From K189A clade bacterium (GTDB lineage: Bacteria; Pseudomonadota; Gammaproteobacteria; Pseudomonadales; Azotimanducaceae): a stretch of DNA of 53,231 nucleotides. A program made the position numbers and the translations under genes. The stretch is from contig CABZTD010000012.1 in NCBI GenBank assembly GCA_902528515.1, positions 1 to 53,231 on the forward strand. Direction: 5' to 3'. This document shows, piece after piece, positions 1 to 7,500 of this stretch (its first letter is position 1; the number at the start of each line of letters is the position of its first letter). Below the pieces are notes generated by a model. It was given only the letters and a program-made list of their open reading frames with translations, was not told the origin of the DNA and did no database searches.

Positions 1-186
1 TTTTGGGTGTGGGTGACCAGGGACCCTCCTATGGGCCTGATCAAGTGGCGGTACATTTGGCGGTATGTTACGGCAGAAAATATAAAAAATATACTAAAAA
101 CAGTAGGTTATGATATTTTTTCAGTAGAACCCGTAGCTGCCACTTTCGAATTTAATGCGTTCAATCATCGCGCAGAACCCCAGTGA
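1..186 (+). CDS. C-terminal fragment of a protein cut by the window edge, possibly methyltransferase-like
   Basis: Frame 1 is open from the first base to a TGA at 184-186, about 61 residues. The tail contains VTAENIKNILKTVGYDIFSV, then EP, which resembles the last helix and strand of class I SAM-dependent methyltransferases (helix, GY/GF, strand, VEP). No catalytic part is visible, so the family is a guess. Frame 3 is also open from the edge to about position 112 and cannot be excluded. Confidence 0.35.
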   Translation, partial: FWVWVTRDPPMGLIKWRYIWRYVTAENIKNILKTVGYDIFSVEPVAATFEFNAFNHRAEPQ

Positions 187-350
187 AAATAGGGGCTTTA
201 TGTAAACTGCCCTCAAAGAGATGCGGCGAAAAGTTGCGAGATGCCGCCTGATTTGGCGCTATGGCTGGCTGCACCCACGGAAGTACTGATGCGGAGTAAA
301 GCTTTAGTGGCTACGGTTTTGCAAGGTCCCTTTGAATCTTTTCGAGAAGA

Positions 351-384
351 TGACCTCACTAAATAGGCTAGCGAGGTGAGGTCA
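351..384. terminator. Perfect 9-bp inverted repeat downstream of the secreted-protein gene
   Basis: TGACCTCAC at 351-359 and GTGAGGTCA at 376-384 are perfect complements separated by 16 bases. The element lies just past the stop of the minus-strand gene ending at 415, where a terminator would be expected. Neither side has a clear T-run, so it could equally be an mRNA 3-prime stem or a protein site. The rest of 187-414 shows no gene that I can support. Confidence 0.35.
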
Positions 385-414
385 AACTTCACTGAGATTC
401 TTTATCCTTCCACT

Positions 415-1158
415 TTAGTTGTTCGGCGACCATGAGAGCCAACTTTTAACGCCCATTCCCATCGAACTCGAGTTAACTTTTCGAAATGAATCTGCGCCTT
501 GAGCATATTCTTGGAAGTCGGAACTAGCTAGCATGGCGTTGTTAGCCTCCAACATAGTACCTGCATCATTAGTAGTGAAACTTACCCAATGCGTTGAGGG
601 GTTTTCCCCATTGGCAATGACTTCACCATAGGAAACGTTGCCAGGGAATGCAGCCACCGCATCTGATGCCAAAAGCTTAGCGAATGCCTTCTGAAACGCA
701 GCTAAATCGGTAACTTCAAGCGCGTAAAGCATTTGCACTGGGGTTGAAGTCGTAATCACTCCTGGTTTATTTGTGCCGCCCATAAAGCTGAAAAGGTTTT
801 CAGAGACTGGTGTTGTAAGGCTCGCAAACTTAGCGAGAAACTCTTGCGAGTCGCTCGACGCTAGATTCATCGCAATTTGTTCGTTCATTGCTTCTTTGTT
901 TTGGTGAAAGACAACGATCTGGTGGGTCGCCTCGTTTTCACCATTGGACATGTATTGACCTAGACTAATATTTGCTAGGCTTTTTTTACCTGTCTCAGAA
1001 GCTGCCCAAGTATCCATAGCCTCAACAACGGCAGCAGGATTGGTTGTAGAAAAGTTGTAGGACTCGCCGAAAATTATGTTAGCTGCGTGGTCATCGGCGA
1101 ATGCGCCGAAAGATAACGAAGCGAATATCAGACCTAGCATGAATTGATAAGTTTTCAT
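415..1158 (-). CDS. Secreted protein with an internal duplication, function unknown
   Basis: Predicted exported protein of 247 residues. The N-terminus MKTYQFMLGLIFASLSFGAFA is a signal peptide cleaved after AFA, and the mature chain begins DDHAAN. I chose the ATG at 1158 rather than the in-frame ATG at 1170 because AGGA lies six bases before it. The mature chain has two similar halves: SNGENEATH followed later by NLASSDSQEF, and ANGENPSTHW followed by AMLASSDFQEY. This suggests two copies of a roughly 100-residue alpha/beta unit, perhaps a dimeric alpha-beta-barrel fold (inference). There is no catalytic motif I recognise. It stands alone, divergent from the reductase at 1405. Confidence 0.75.
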   Translation of the reverse strand: MKTYQFMLGLIFASLSFGAFADDHAANIIFGESYNFSTTNPAAVVEAMDTWAASETGKKSLANISLGQYMSNGENEATHQIVVFHQNKEAMNEQIAMNLASSDSQEFLAKFASLTTPVSENLFSFMGGTNKPGVITTSTPVQMLYALEVTDLAAFQKAFAKLLASDAVAAFPGNVSYGEVIANGENPSTHWVSFTTNDAGTMLEANNAMLASSDFQEYAQGADSFRKVNSSSMGMGVKSWLSWSPNN

Positions 1159-1345
1159 TTTTTTCCTCATTTGAAGTAGTACTGAATCAGAACATCAGTC
1201 GGATAAGCCTACCATCCGAATGAGAACATTTCGCAAATCGGGAAAGGGGATCTGAATCGTGGATCGAAACCAGCCAGAATTTCAAAGCACGATGCAATCA
1301 ATCGCTATCAACTAACCTACGGGTTTCACCGCTGGAGATATCATC

Positions 1346-1423
1346 ATGCGAGTTTCCGTAAATAACTTTGTAGCTAAGATCAACGAGCACTCGCAAAAAA
1401 AATCATGCAGAACAAAGTCCTGA
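1346..1423 (+). CDS. Possible 25-residue leader ORF overlapping the reductase start
   Basis: ATG at 1346 is preceded by GGAG with eight-base spacing. It opens a 25-residue frame, beginning MRVSVNNFVAKINEHSQ, that ends with TGA at 1421-1423, 18 bases inside the reductase gene. The reductase ATG at 1405 has no good SD of its own, so reinitiation or coupling is plausible. The evidence is only position and SD; the frame could be chance. Confidence 0.25.
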   Translation: MRVSVNNFVAKINEHSQKKSCRTKS

Positions 1424-2484
1424 TCGTGGGTGCCAGCGGATTAGTCGGTACCGCGGCGGCTATTAGCTTTGCGAGGGCCGGCTGGCCAGTGGTTGCGGCG
1501 TCTCGAAGACCTCCACAACTACTAAACGATGCCAACATCGAATTCGTCTCTATGGATTTGCGGGATAGAGAGGCCTGCGCCGAAGCATGCCGCGAGCTCA
1601 CGGGCATTACCCATATCGTGTACACGGCGGTTTACGAACTTCCGGGATTGGTTGCTGGTTGGTCTGATTTGAACCAAATCCGCATTAACGGACAGATGCT
1701 GGAAAATTTGCTCGTCTCTCTTACTCAGTTTAATCAGCTACAGCATGTCACTCTTCTGCAGGGCACCAAAGCCTACGGCGCGATGGTTGGACCGATGCGA
1801 GTGCCTGCTCGAGAGAATCAACCAAGGGTCGAACACCCGAATTTTTACTGGGTGCAGGAAGATTTTTTGCGAGATCATGCGAAACATCAGGACTACTCCA
1901 TCACCATATTGCGACCCCAGATGATCGTCGGCCCCAACCACGGGGTAGTGATGAATTTACCTCCAGTGGTGGGCGTCTATGCTGCTCTGCGCCACGCTGA
2001 GGGATTGCCCCTGTCTTTTCCCGGCGGGGTAGATCGAGCCATGGAGGCGGTGGACGTTCGGTTGGTAGGGGATGCCTGTCTCTGGGCAGCCGTCAATAAG
2101 TGTGCAGAGGGCGAAACCTACAACCTAACCAATGGTGAAGTGTTCAGCTGGCGAGACATGTGGCCCGCTATCGCCCTGGCTCTGGATGTGCCTCTAGGGG
2201 AGGACGAGCCGCTGTCGGTTGCTGAATATGTTATGCAGCGAGAGGATCTTTGGCAGAGCATTGTGGCCCGCCATGATCTGGAAGCTAATACGCTACACCA
2301 GATCGTTGGCGAGTCTCACCACTACGCAGACCTCTGCTTCGCCATGGGCGCAATTGACGCCCCTCCGCCTATTTTCGTCAGCACCGTGAAAATTCATCAG
2401 GCCGGTTTTAATCAGACCTATAATAGCGAGGAGAGCTTTTGTTACTGGCTGCGGGATCTGCGCTCTCGCCGCATCATTCCCTAG
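1405..2484 (+). CDS. SDR-family reductase, PRISE-like (progesterone 5-beta-reductase/iridoid synthase type)
   Basis: NAD(P)H-dependent enone reductase or epimerase-like enzyme of 359 residues. VLIVGASGLVGTAA near the N-terminus is the Rossmann GxxGxxG motif. The middle carries hallmarks of the PRISE branch of extended SDRs: LLQGTKAYG, then a PNFYWVQEDFL stretch matching the family NFYY-x-x-ED signature, then ILRPQMIVGP. Family members reduce activated C=C bonds of enones; the substrate here is unknown. It is followed after 62 bases by the split 2-oxoglutarate oxygenase on the same strand, so co-transcription is possible. No SD is obvious before the ATG. Length is about normal for the family. 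Confidence 0.8.
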   Translation: MQNKVLIVGASGLVGTAAAISFARAGWPVVAASRRPPQLLNDANIEFVSMDLRDREACAEACRELTGITHIVYTAVYELPGLVAGWSDLNQIRINGQMLENLLVSLTQFNQLQHVTLLQGTKAYGAMVGPMRVPARENQPRVEHPNFYWVQEDFLRDHAKHQDYSITILRPQMIVGPNHGVVMNLPPVVGVYAALRHAEGLPLSFPGGVDRAMEAVDVRLVGDACLWAAVNKCAEGETYNLTNGEVFSWRDMWPAIALALDVPLGEDEPLSVAEYVMQREDLWQSIVARHDLEANTLHQIVGESHHYADLCFAMGAIDAPPPIFVSTVKIHQAGFNQTYNSEESFCYWLRDLRSRRIIP

Positions 2485-2546
2485 GCGGTAACCGGCCTAA
2501 GGACGATTCGATGGATCAGCCCGATTTTTTTTGTTAACAGATAAAT

Positions 2547-2990
2547 ATGCAGTGTCCAAAAGTTAGTTTTAAAGACCTCCAGTCAGCGGACGAAGACGGA
2601 GTTGCGAGCGCAGCAAGGGACATAAACAGTGCCCTTAGCACCTACGGCTTTTTCGCTTCCCCGGATCTCGATTTCTCTAACAATTTAGTCACGGAAGTAT
2701 TCAAAGCCAGCGCATTGTTCTTTGCCTCTGATGCAAAAATGAAGTCGCTATCGGCCTATTCGTCGGCTGAGGAAAATTTTGGTTATCAGGCTTTTGCTTC
2801 AGAGCGTCTCGATCCCACAAGTCCCGCGGATTTGAAAGAAACGTTCACAATGCGGAATATTCTTCAGGCACCTATAAAGGAAGATCGCTGGCCGTCGGCT
2901 GAGTTCAAAGAGTTGATGCAACTTTTTTTACCGAGTGCATGGACAGGGCTTTGCTTTTCCAGAGGATTCTCGCCAAAGCACTGGGTTTAG
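2547..2990 (+). CDS. N-terminal part of a split isopenicillin-N-synthase-family oxygenase
   Basis: This frame encodes the N-terminal (DIOX_N-type) half of a non-haem Fe(II)/2-oxoglutarate oxygenase: YGFFASP, ENFGYQAF and LKETFTMRN are typical of the family. Homology stops at the T7 run 2923-2929, after LMQLF. The remaining residues to the TAG at 2988-2990 are out of frame and look meaningless. The rest of the enzyme continues in the -1 frame (next entry). Alone it lacks every metal ligand. Possible causes are a sequencing or assembly indel in the homopolymer, a genuine inactivating frameshift, or -1 slippage at the heptamer 2924-2930. Confidence 0.7.
   Translation: MQCPKVSFKDLQSADEDGVASAARDINSALSTYGFFASPDLDFSNNLVTEVFKASALFFASDAKMKSLSAYSSAEENFGYQAFASERLDPTSPADLKETFTMRNILQAPIKEDRWPSAEFKELMQLFLPSAWTGLCFSRGFSPKHWV
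2924..2930 (+). other. T TTT TTA heptamer at the oxygenase frameshift point
   Basis: In the upstream reading frame the codons are CTT TTT TTA, so the bases form the X XXY YYZ pattern T TTT TTA in the correct phase for a -1 shift. A -1 slip gives Q-L-F-L-T-E-C-M-D, joining smoothly to the downstream frame. The identical heptamer is the known slip site of HIV-1 gag-pol. Whether it works here, or simply marks a homopolymer error, cannot be told from sequence. Confidence 0.4.
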
Positions 2991-3481
2991 ACGAAAACTT
3001 TTTCGTTAAGTGTCATACCGGACAAAACATCTCGCTTCGGCTCTTGCATTATCCCTCGTGTAGTGACACTCAGATTAACGATTCTCAGTTAGGCGCCGGT
3101 GCTCATACTGATTATGGATTAACGACATTCTTATTCCAGGACTCAGTCGGCGGTTTGGAGATCTGCGATCAACAAGGAAATTGGCACGACATAGAACCTG
3201 AAGAGGATGTTGTGCTAATAAACTCTGGCGATCTTCTCGAGCGTTGGACTAATGGGAAGTACAAGTCGACACTTCATAGAGTAAAACCGATCATTGACGG
3301 CAAGGATCGATTTTCAATCGCCTTTTTTGTTGACCCAGACAGCGATACTTCGGTCAAAGTTTTGGAAAGCTGTATTAGCGTTGACGCACCCAGAAAATTT
3401 GCCAACGTCAATGCAGGAGAATATATAACAGGAAGACTTCAGCGCTCACATATGGGCTCATCGCACGACCTACCCAAATAG
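2939..3481 (+). CDS. C-terminal catalytic part of the split isopenicillin-N-synthase-family oxygenase
   Basis: The -1 frame relative to 2547 carries the double-stranded beta-helix domain. Numbering from the ATG at 2939, the Fe(II) ligands are H56 and D58 (HTDYG) and H113 (STLHRV), and the 2-oxoglutarate-binding R124/S126 lies in RFSIAFF. All key catalytic residues are intact, which argues for recent or recoverable disruption rather than old decay. The homologous sequence begins before this ATG (about 2930, T-E-C-M-D-R), so the ATG is probably internal and there is no SD. Joined, the two parts give about 311 residues, normal for the family. Substrate unknown; the neighbouring PRISE-like reductase hints at a shared small-molecule pathway. 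Confidence 0.75.
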   Translation: MDRALLFQRILAKALGLDENFFVKCHTGQNISLRLLHYPSCSDTQINDSQLGAGAHTDYGLTTFLFQDSVGGLEICDQQGNWHDIEPEEDVVLINSGDLLERWTNGKYKSTLHRVKPIIDGKDRFSIAFFVDPDSDTSVKVLESCISVDAPRKFANVNAGEYITGRLQRSHMGSSHDLPK

Positions 3482-3763
3482 AAACCTTCGAGAGATTCTG
3501 ATCCTCACGGGCCTCTATTCTTCGCGAGCTTCCTCCGTGTGCTTATCTTTAATCGCGTAAGTGCAGATAGACGATAGATTAAAGAAAAAATGCCGGGCAT
3601 TACGATCCGGTGAGCAAAAAGCCGCCGCTTTCAGTGACAAAAAAAGGTCCTCAGGAGGCTACGTGGTTCATACTGTCGTTACCCATTGGAGACACGAGAA
3701 TGCCTCTAGGAAGGCTGTGCTGAGCTGCGAATGGTTTTGAAGGTTTGTAAAGTGGCTGGACCT

Positions 3764-4771
3764 CTAGAGCGTGATACTAAGCAATTCGCCCTTTTGAGCT
3801 TTGATCGAGACTTTCACGACAGGGTCTCGTAGCTTGTCCCAGTTTATTTTGATCAGACCGTAGTTCGGTTCAATGACTTTTTCCGTAATTGCTAGGCTAT
3901 TAGTTTCCTCGTATTTGTGTCTCCACACATTTGTGAGGCCACTGGAAGTAACGTCCAATAGTGGGCCTTTCCACCCCGATAATTCCAAAGCCGAAATCTC
4001 AGCAGCGTGCCTGTCTCCCGAAATCACAAGTGTTTTACCTTTTGCATAATCGTTTAACAGGTCAAGCAGACGAGCTCGTTCGTTCGGAAAATTCGCCCAT
4101 TTCTCGAAGCGGTGTTCTTGGGCTAATAGCTGTATCGAACTGACAATTACAGTTACGGCTGCCGTATTGTCCTTGAGCTCTTTTTCTAGCCACCTCCATT
4201 GCGCCATACCCAGCAATGTGCCGGTTTTATTGGGCAGGTATTTTGGATTCGATCCCGACGTTCTTTCTAGTGGATCCCGAAACCAGCGCGTATCAAGAAG
4301 AATCACTTTGACGGTTCGCTCCCCTGTCCCGTACTGAGTGCTTCGATATATGCCGTCTCGAGTGGTAGATGGTTCTGATTTGGGAACACCTAAGAACCTG
4401 TAAAGTTCAGCTTTTGCAAGCTCCTTGGCTGGAAACTCTGAGCCACCATCGTTTACGCCGTAATCATGATCATCCCAAGTGCCAGTTACGTGGGGCACAC
4501 TATCAATAAAATCTAGGTAATCGAGGTTGGATAATTGACGCTCGTAGGCGAGACGAAAAAGCTCGGGGTCTTCGGTGTCTGCGTAAACGTTATCTCCGGT
4601 CCATATCCAAATATCTGGATGCTCCTGCTTGATCACTGGCCACAGAGGTTGTGGTTTGTTCTGGGAGTTGCACGAACCGAAGGCTATCGTATCGATGGTT
4701 TGCGCGGATATTTCTTTAGCAGAGAGGGTTGATGCCCATAAACAGACCAAAAGGACCAAGAAAGTTCTCAT
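3764..4771 (-). CDS. PhoD-like alkaline phosphatase/phosphodiesterase, exported
   Basis: Metallophosphoesterase of the PhoD-like group, 335 residues. The N-terminus MRTFLVLLVCLWASTLSA is a signal peptide. Motifs in order are AFGSCN, IWTGDNVYAD, TWDDHDYGVND and ISGDRHAAEIS, which supply the Asp, Asn and His ligands of the metal centre. The start is supported by GAGGAG eight bases upstream of the ATG at 4771. It is a single gene with no operon partner, likely acting in the periplasm on phosphomonoesters or phosphodiesters; the precise substrate is not determinable. The 282 bases before it (3482-3763) show no gene. Confidence 0.88.
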   Translation of the reverse strand: MRTFLVLLVCLWASTLSAKEISAQTIDTIAFGSCNSQNKPQPLWPVIKQEHPDIWIWTGDNVYADTEDPELFRLAYERQLSNLDYLDFIDSVPHVTGTWDDHDYGVNDGGSEFPAKELAKAELYRFLGVPKSEPSTTRDGIYRSTQYGTGERTVKVILLDTRWFRDPLERTSGSNPKYLPNKTGTLLGMAQWRWLEKELKDNTAAVTVIVSSIQLLAQEHRFEKWANFPNERARLLDLLNDYAKGKTLVISGDRHAAEISALELSGWKGPLLDVTSSGLTNVWRHKYEETNSLAITEKVIEPNYGLIKINWDKLRDPVVKVSIKAQKGELLSITL

Positions 4772-5084
4772 TTTCGCGCTCCTCGCTTTCTTCGACTCAG
4801 GGAATACAAACCCGTAGAGGTATTAAATTCAATAACAGGCGTTTGTGTTGTTCGTATGGCAGTACTGACAAGGCGCATTGCGTTTGCAGGTAACGCCGAC
4901 GAAAAACTGCCCTCCGATAAAGTCATCGAGAGATGTTTCCGGCGGATAAGTTGTTCTCAATCAGGGCTTCTCGGATAATTCGGAGCTACCAGCTTTCATT
5001 GAAAAAGATACGGTTATCGAAAGTTATGAAAGACTGCCTATTGTTACGACATTGTGCAGGATACCGCCCCCAGCGACTTCGCTT
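4772..5084. other. Intergenic stretch between phosphatase and CoA-transferase
   Basis: About 313 bases without a supportable ORF on either strand. It includes the promoter side of the phosphatase gene and the 3-prime end of the CoA-transferase unit. Apart from the hairpin 5071-5097 I see nothing distinct. Confidence 0.4.
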
Positions 5085-5097
5085 TTAAAGGTCGCTG
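5071..5097 (-). terminator. Hairpin over the CoA-transferase stop codon
   Basis: CAGCGAC at 5071-5077 and GTCGCTG at 5091-5097 form a perfect 7-bp stem with a 13-base loop containing the minus-strand stop codon. There is no T-run after the second arm on the minus strand, so intrinsic termination would be weak. Confidence 0.3.
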
Positions 5098-6290
5098 CTT
5101 AAGATCCCAGCATCTTCCCAAGCTTTTATTGTTGCATCGTCGAATCCTGCTTCGGACAGCACTTCATGATTATTCGCGCCTCTGGGTGCTGCCGCCGAGA
5201 GCGCGCCCGAATCCCTACCGTTGAATAACCAAGGTCCCTTGGGCAGGCGAATTTCTAGATCACCAACTAGCGAGGTGTAAGTAGGATCTGCAGATTGCGC
5301 CCAGTCGGTTTCTAGTAAATCTGCCGCTGTTCGTACCTTGCCGACTGCAAGCCCACCCGCACCAGACACTTGGTATTCGAGCTCCTCGAAGCTTCTAAAT
5401 GAACGCATCCAATTTTGGACCTCACTCAGTAGCGCTTTTAAATTCTTTCTGCGTAAAGAGGGCGTGGCGAAGCGCGAGTCGGTTCGGAGATCGTTTCTCC
5501 CCATCATTCCGCAGTAACGCATGAATACGCCCGACGAGATAGGTGATGCAGCGATAGTCACAAAGCTACCGTCTGCGACCTTAAAGATTGGCGACTCAGG
5601 TGCGCCAAGCGCCAACGGCTCGTCAGCAGCATCCAGTTCGTTGATTTGCGCATGAAGCCTCTCATTTACGGCGAGCATTGTTGCCATCATCGAAACGTCG
5701 CCATGAAGACCAGTGCCTGTCGCATTGCGCTTGTTCAGACCTGCAAGCACTGCAATTGCGCCCTCTAAACCTGTATAGACGTCAGCATGGCTAGCCCAAT
5801 CCGTCACTGGTTGCAATAGATCGTCACCAAAGTGGTCCATTTGAGTCTGTGTCGCCCCAGATTCGGCTTGTACAGTCGGCGCAAAGGCAGGTCGTGTCGA
5901 CCAAGGAGTGTTTTGTCCGAAACCAGACATCGAAACATAAACAACTGCCGGATTCTGTTCGCGAACGGACTCGTAATCTAAACCGAAAGTTTTCATGGTG
6001 CCTGGACGAAAGTTTTCGACTATAACGTCGGCTTTATGGCACAGCTTGAGAGCGGCCTCTCGCGCTTCGGGCCAATTTAGATCAATGCTGAGGTTCCGTT
6101 TGCCGCCATTAAGCTGCAGGTAGTAGGCGCTTTGGCCTTGTATCTGCGGTGCTGCCATTCGTCCGATATCTCCAGAAGGTGGCTCTACTTTTGTGACTTG
6201 CGCGCCTAATTCAGCGAGGATGCGCGTACAGGTAGGTCCCGCAAGCACGCGGGTAAAATCGAGTACTCTAATGTTTTCTAAAGGTTTCAT
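5085..6290 (-). CDS. CaiB/BaiF (family III) CoA-transferase
   Basis: Family III CoA-transferase of 401 residues that moves CoA between carboxylic acids. The family N-terminus is visible as RVLDFTRVLAGPTCTRILAE, followed by QLNGGKRNLSIDLN, VENFRPGTM and VYVSMSGFGQ. The region DWASHADVYTGLEGAIA is where the catalytic aspartate is expected. The ATG at 6290 follows an AGGGGG SD and overlaps the stop of the upstream crotonase gene (TAATG), showing a translationally coupled two-gene operon. Together they probably activate and process an unidentified carboxylic acid as a CoA thioester. Confidence 0.92.
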   Translation of the reverse strand: MKPLENIRVLDFTRVLAGPTCTRILAELGAQVTKVEPPSGDIGRMAAPQIQGQSAYYLQLNGGKRNLSIDLNWPEAREAALKLCHKADVIVENFRPGTMKTFGLDYESVREQNPAVVYVSMSGFGQNTPWSTRPAFAPTVQAESGATQTQMDHFGDDLLQPVTDWASHADVYTGLEGAIAVLAGLNKRNATGTGLHGDVSMMATMLAVNERLHAQINELDAADEPLALGAPESPIFKVADGSFVTIAASPISSGVFMRYCGMMGRNDLRTDSRFATPSLRRKNLKALLSEVQNWMRSFRSFEELEYQVSGAGGLAVGKVRTAADLLETDWAQSADPTYTSLVGDLEIRLPKGPWLFNGRDSGALSAAAPRGANNHEVLSEAGFDDATIKAWEDAGILSSDL

Positions 6291-7039
6291 TAGTCCCCCT
6301 CAAAGACTGCTGTACCTGGTCCGGTCTCGTGCATCGCTCTCATGCCGCGCTTTACATCCTGACTGGCCCACATCGGAGCGAGTTCATCAGCGAGCGCTAG
6401 ATCTGCGGCTCGCACACCATCGGTGCTTGCTATTCGAGCTATGCGTTTGATTGCGCTTAGTGCCAACGTTGGGCCTGACGCAAGCTGCTGCGCTAGAGAT
6501 AGCGATGCAGAATTTAACTCTTCGTCGCTAGTCACCAAGTTGATCACACCCCAACGCTCCAATACGTCCGGACTATACCGGCGTCCGAGCATGGCGATTT
6601 CTCTGGCTCGAGCTGGGCCGGCCCGTTCAGCTAATCGTTGTACAGCGCCAAGTAGTGGAGCGAGCCCGATAGCAACTTCTACGGAACCAATCTGCGCTGA
6701 TTGCGCAGCAACAATAAAGTCGCAGGCAAGAGCAAGTTCAAATCCGCCACCCAGAACGGCGCCATGAATGGCCGCAACGGTGGGTATGGGGATTGACTCT
6801 AATCTGTCGAGGGTGACAGATGCATCAACACCCTCACTGTCTAAGGCGGAAACATCTGCACCGGCACAAAAGTGGCGCAAGTCGCTTCGTATTAAAATAG
6901 CTCGCATACCGTCCGCAACCGCACGCTCCTGTGCGCAGCAAAATTCCTCGATGAAGTCTCTACCTATCAAGTTATGTGGCGGGTTGCTGAGCGTGACTAC
7001 TCCGACCGATCCAAGCGCTTCTAGAGTGATCATGCCCAT
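6290..7039 (-). CDS. Enoyl-CoA hydratase/isomerase family protein (crotonase)
   Basis: Crotonase-fold enzyme of 249 residues. The oxyanion-hole segments RHFCAGADVSAL and HGAVLGGGFELALACDF are clear. I took the ATG at 7039 instead of the upstream in-frame ATG at 7111 because AGGAGG lies seven bases before it and the protein then starts MGMITLEALG, typical of the family. It is the first gene of a coupled operon with the CoA-transferase. Reaction class (hydratase, isomerase or hydrolase) cannot be assigned by eye. Confidence 0.9.
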   Translation of the reverse strand: MGMITLEALGSVGVVTLSNPPHNLIGRDFIEEFCCAQERAVADGMRAILIRSDLRHFCAGADVSALDSEGVDASVTLDRLESIPIPTVAAIHGAVLGGGFELALACDFIVAAQSAQIGSVEVAIGLAPLLGAVQRLAERAGPARAREIAMLGRRYSPDVLERWGVINLVTSDEELNSASLSLAQQLASGPTLALSAIKRIARIASTDGVRAADLALADELAPMWASQDVKRGMRAMHETGPGTAVFEGD

Positions 7040-7289
7040 CTGGTTTCCTCCTGTATTCTTCCCCAACGATAGTTCAAAAGATTGCACCCGAGTGCGTAAC
7101 CGGTCAAACATCGTTGATTCGCTGCCGCTTTCTCTCGATAAATGGCGGAAATGGTCTCGCTACGGTGATCTGAAACAGAAACGTTACCATTATGGCGGTC
7201 GCAGGCAGCGAGTATGGAGCGTACGTCGTTGACGATGAAGTCGTTTGAAACCGGGTTGGCAGCCGTAACTGAGATGGGAGTAGCTTAAA

Positions 7290-7499
7290 TTGGAATTACT
7301 AACAGTAACGGAGGACACGGTCGAACAGTTTTTACCAGACACTCCTGAGCTAATTTGGTCGACCGGACCCATCTCCTATGTGTGCCACTTCGGTACAAGA
7401 GAGTTGTTTGGTGCAATAGCACTGGGATTTTGGCGTGCCGCTCGAGTATCGAATGGGGATGAATCTCCGGTGGCGGAGCTAGAGATAGTGGAACATTAG
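7290..7499 (+). CDS. Small ORF coupled to the luciferase-like gene, possibly a truncated acetyltransferase-like protein
   Basis: A 69-residue frame starting at TTG (7290-7292) with GGGAG nine bases upstream, ending one base before the ATG of the next gene. The tight spacing and the absence of a good SD for the next gene suggest coupling, which supports its being translated. The sequence WSTGPISYVCHFGTRELFG recalls the N-terminal part of some GNAT-like proteins, but the rest of such a domain is missing; that is an impression from memory. It could be a remnant or a genuine small protein. Confidence 0.45.
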   Translation: MELLTVTEDTVEQFLPDTPELIWSTGPISYVCHFGTRELFGAIALGFWRAARVSNGDESPVAELEIVEH

Positions 7500-7500
7500 G

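Noticed and set aside
3600-3665. AAAAAGCCGCC and CCTCAGGAGG elements after the split oxygenase
   Set aside because: They do not form a convincing stem with a T-run, so not called a terminator.
6423-7232. Long plus-strand frames opposite the crotonase gene
   Set aside because: They are antisense to a clear crotonase with intact motifs and show no protein-like features of their own.
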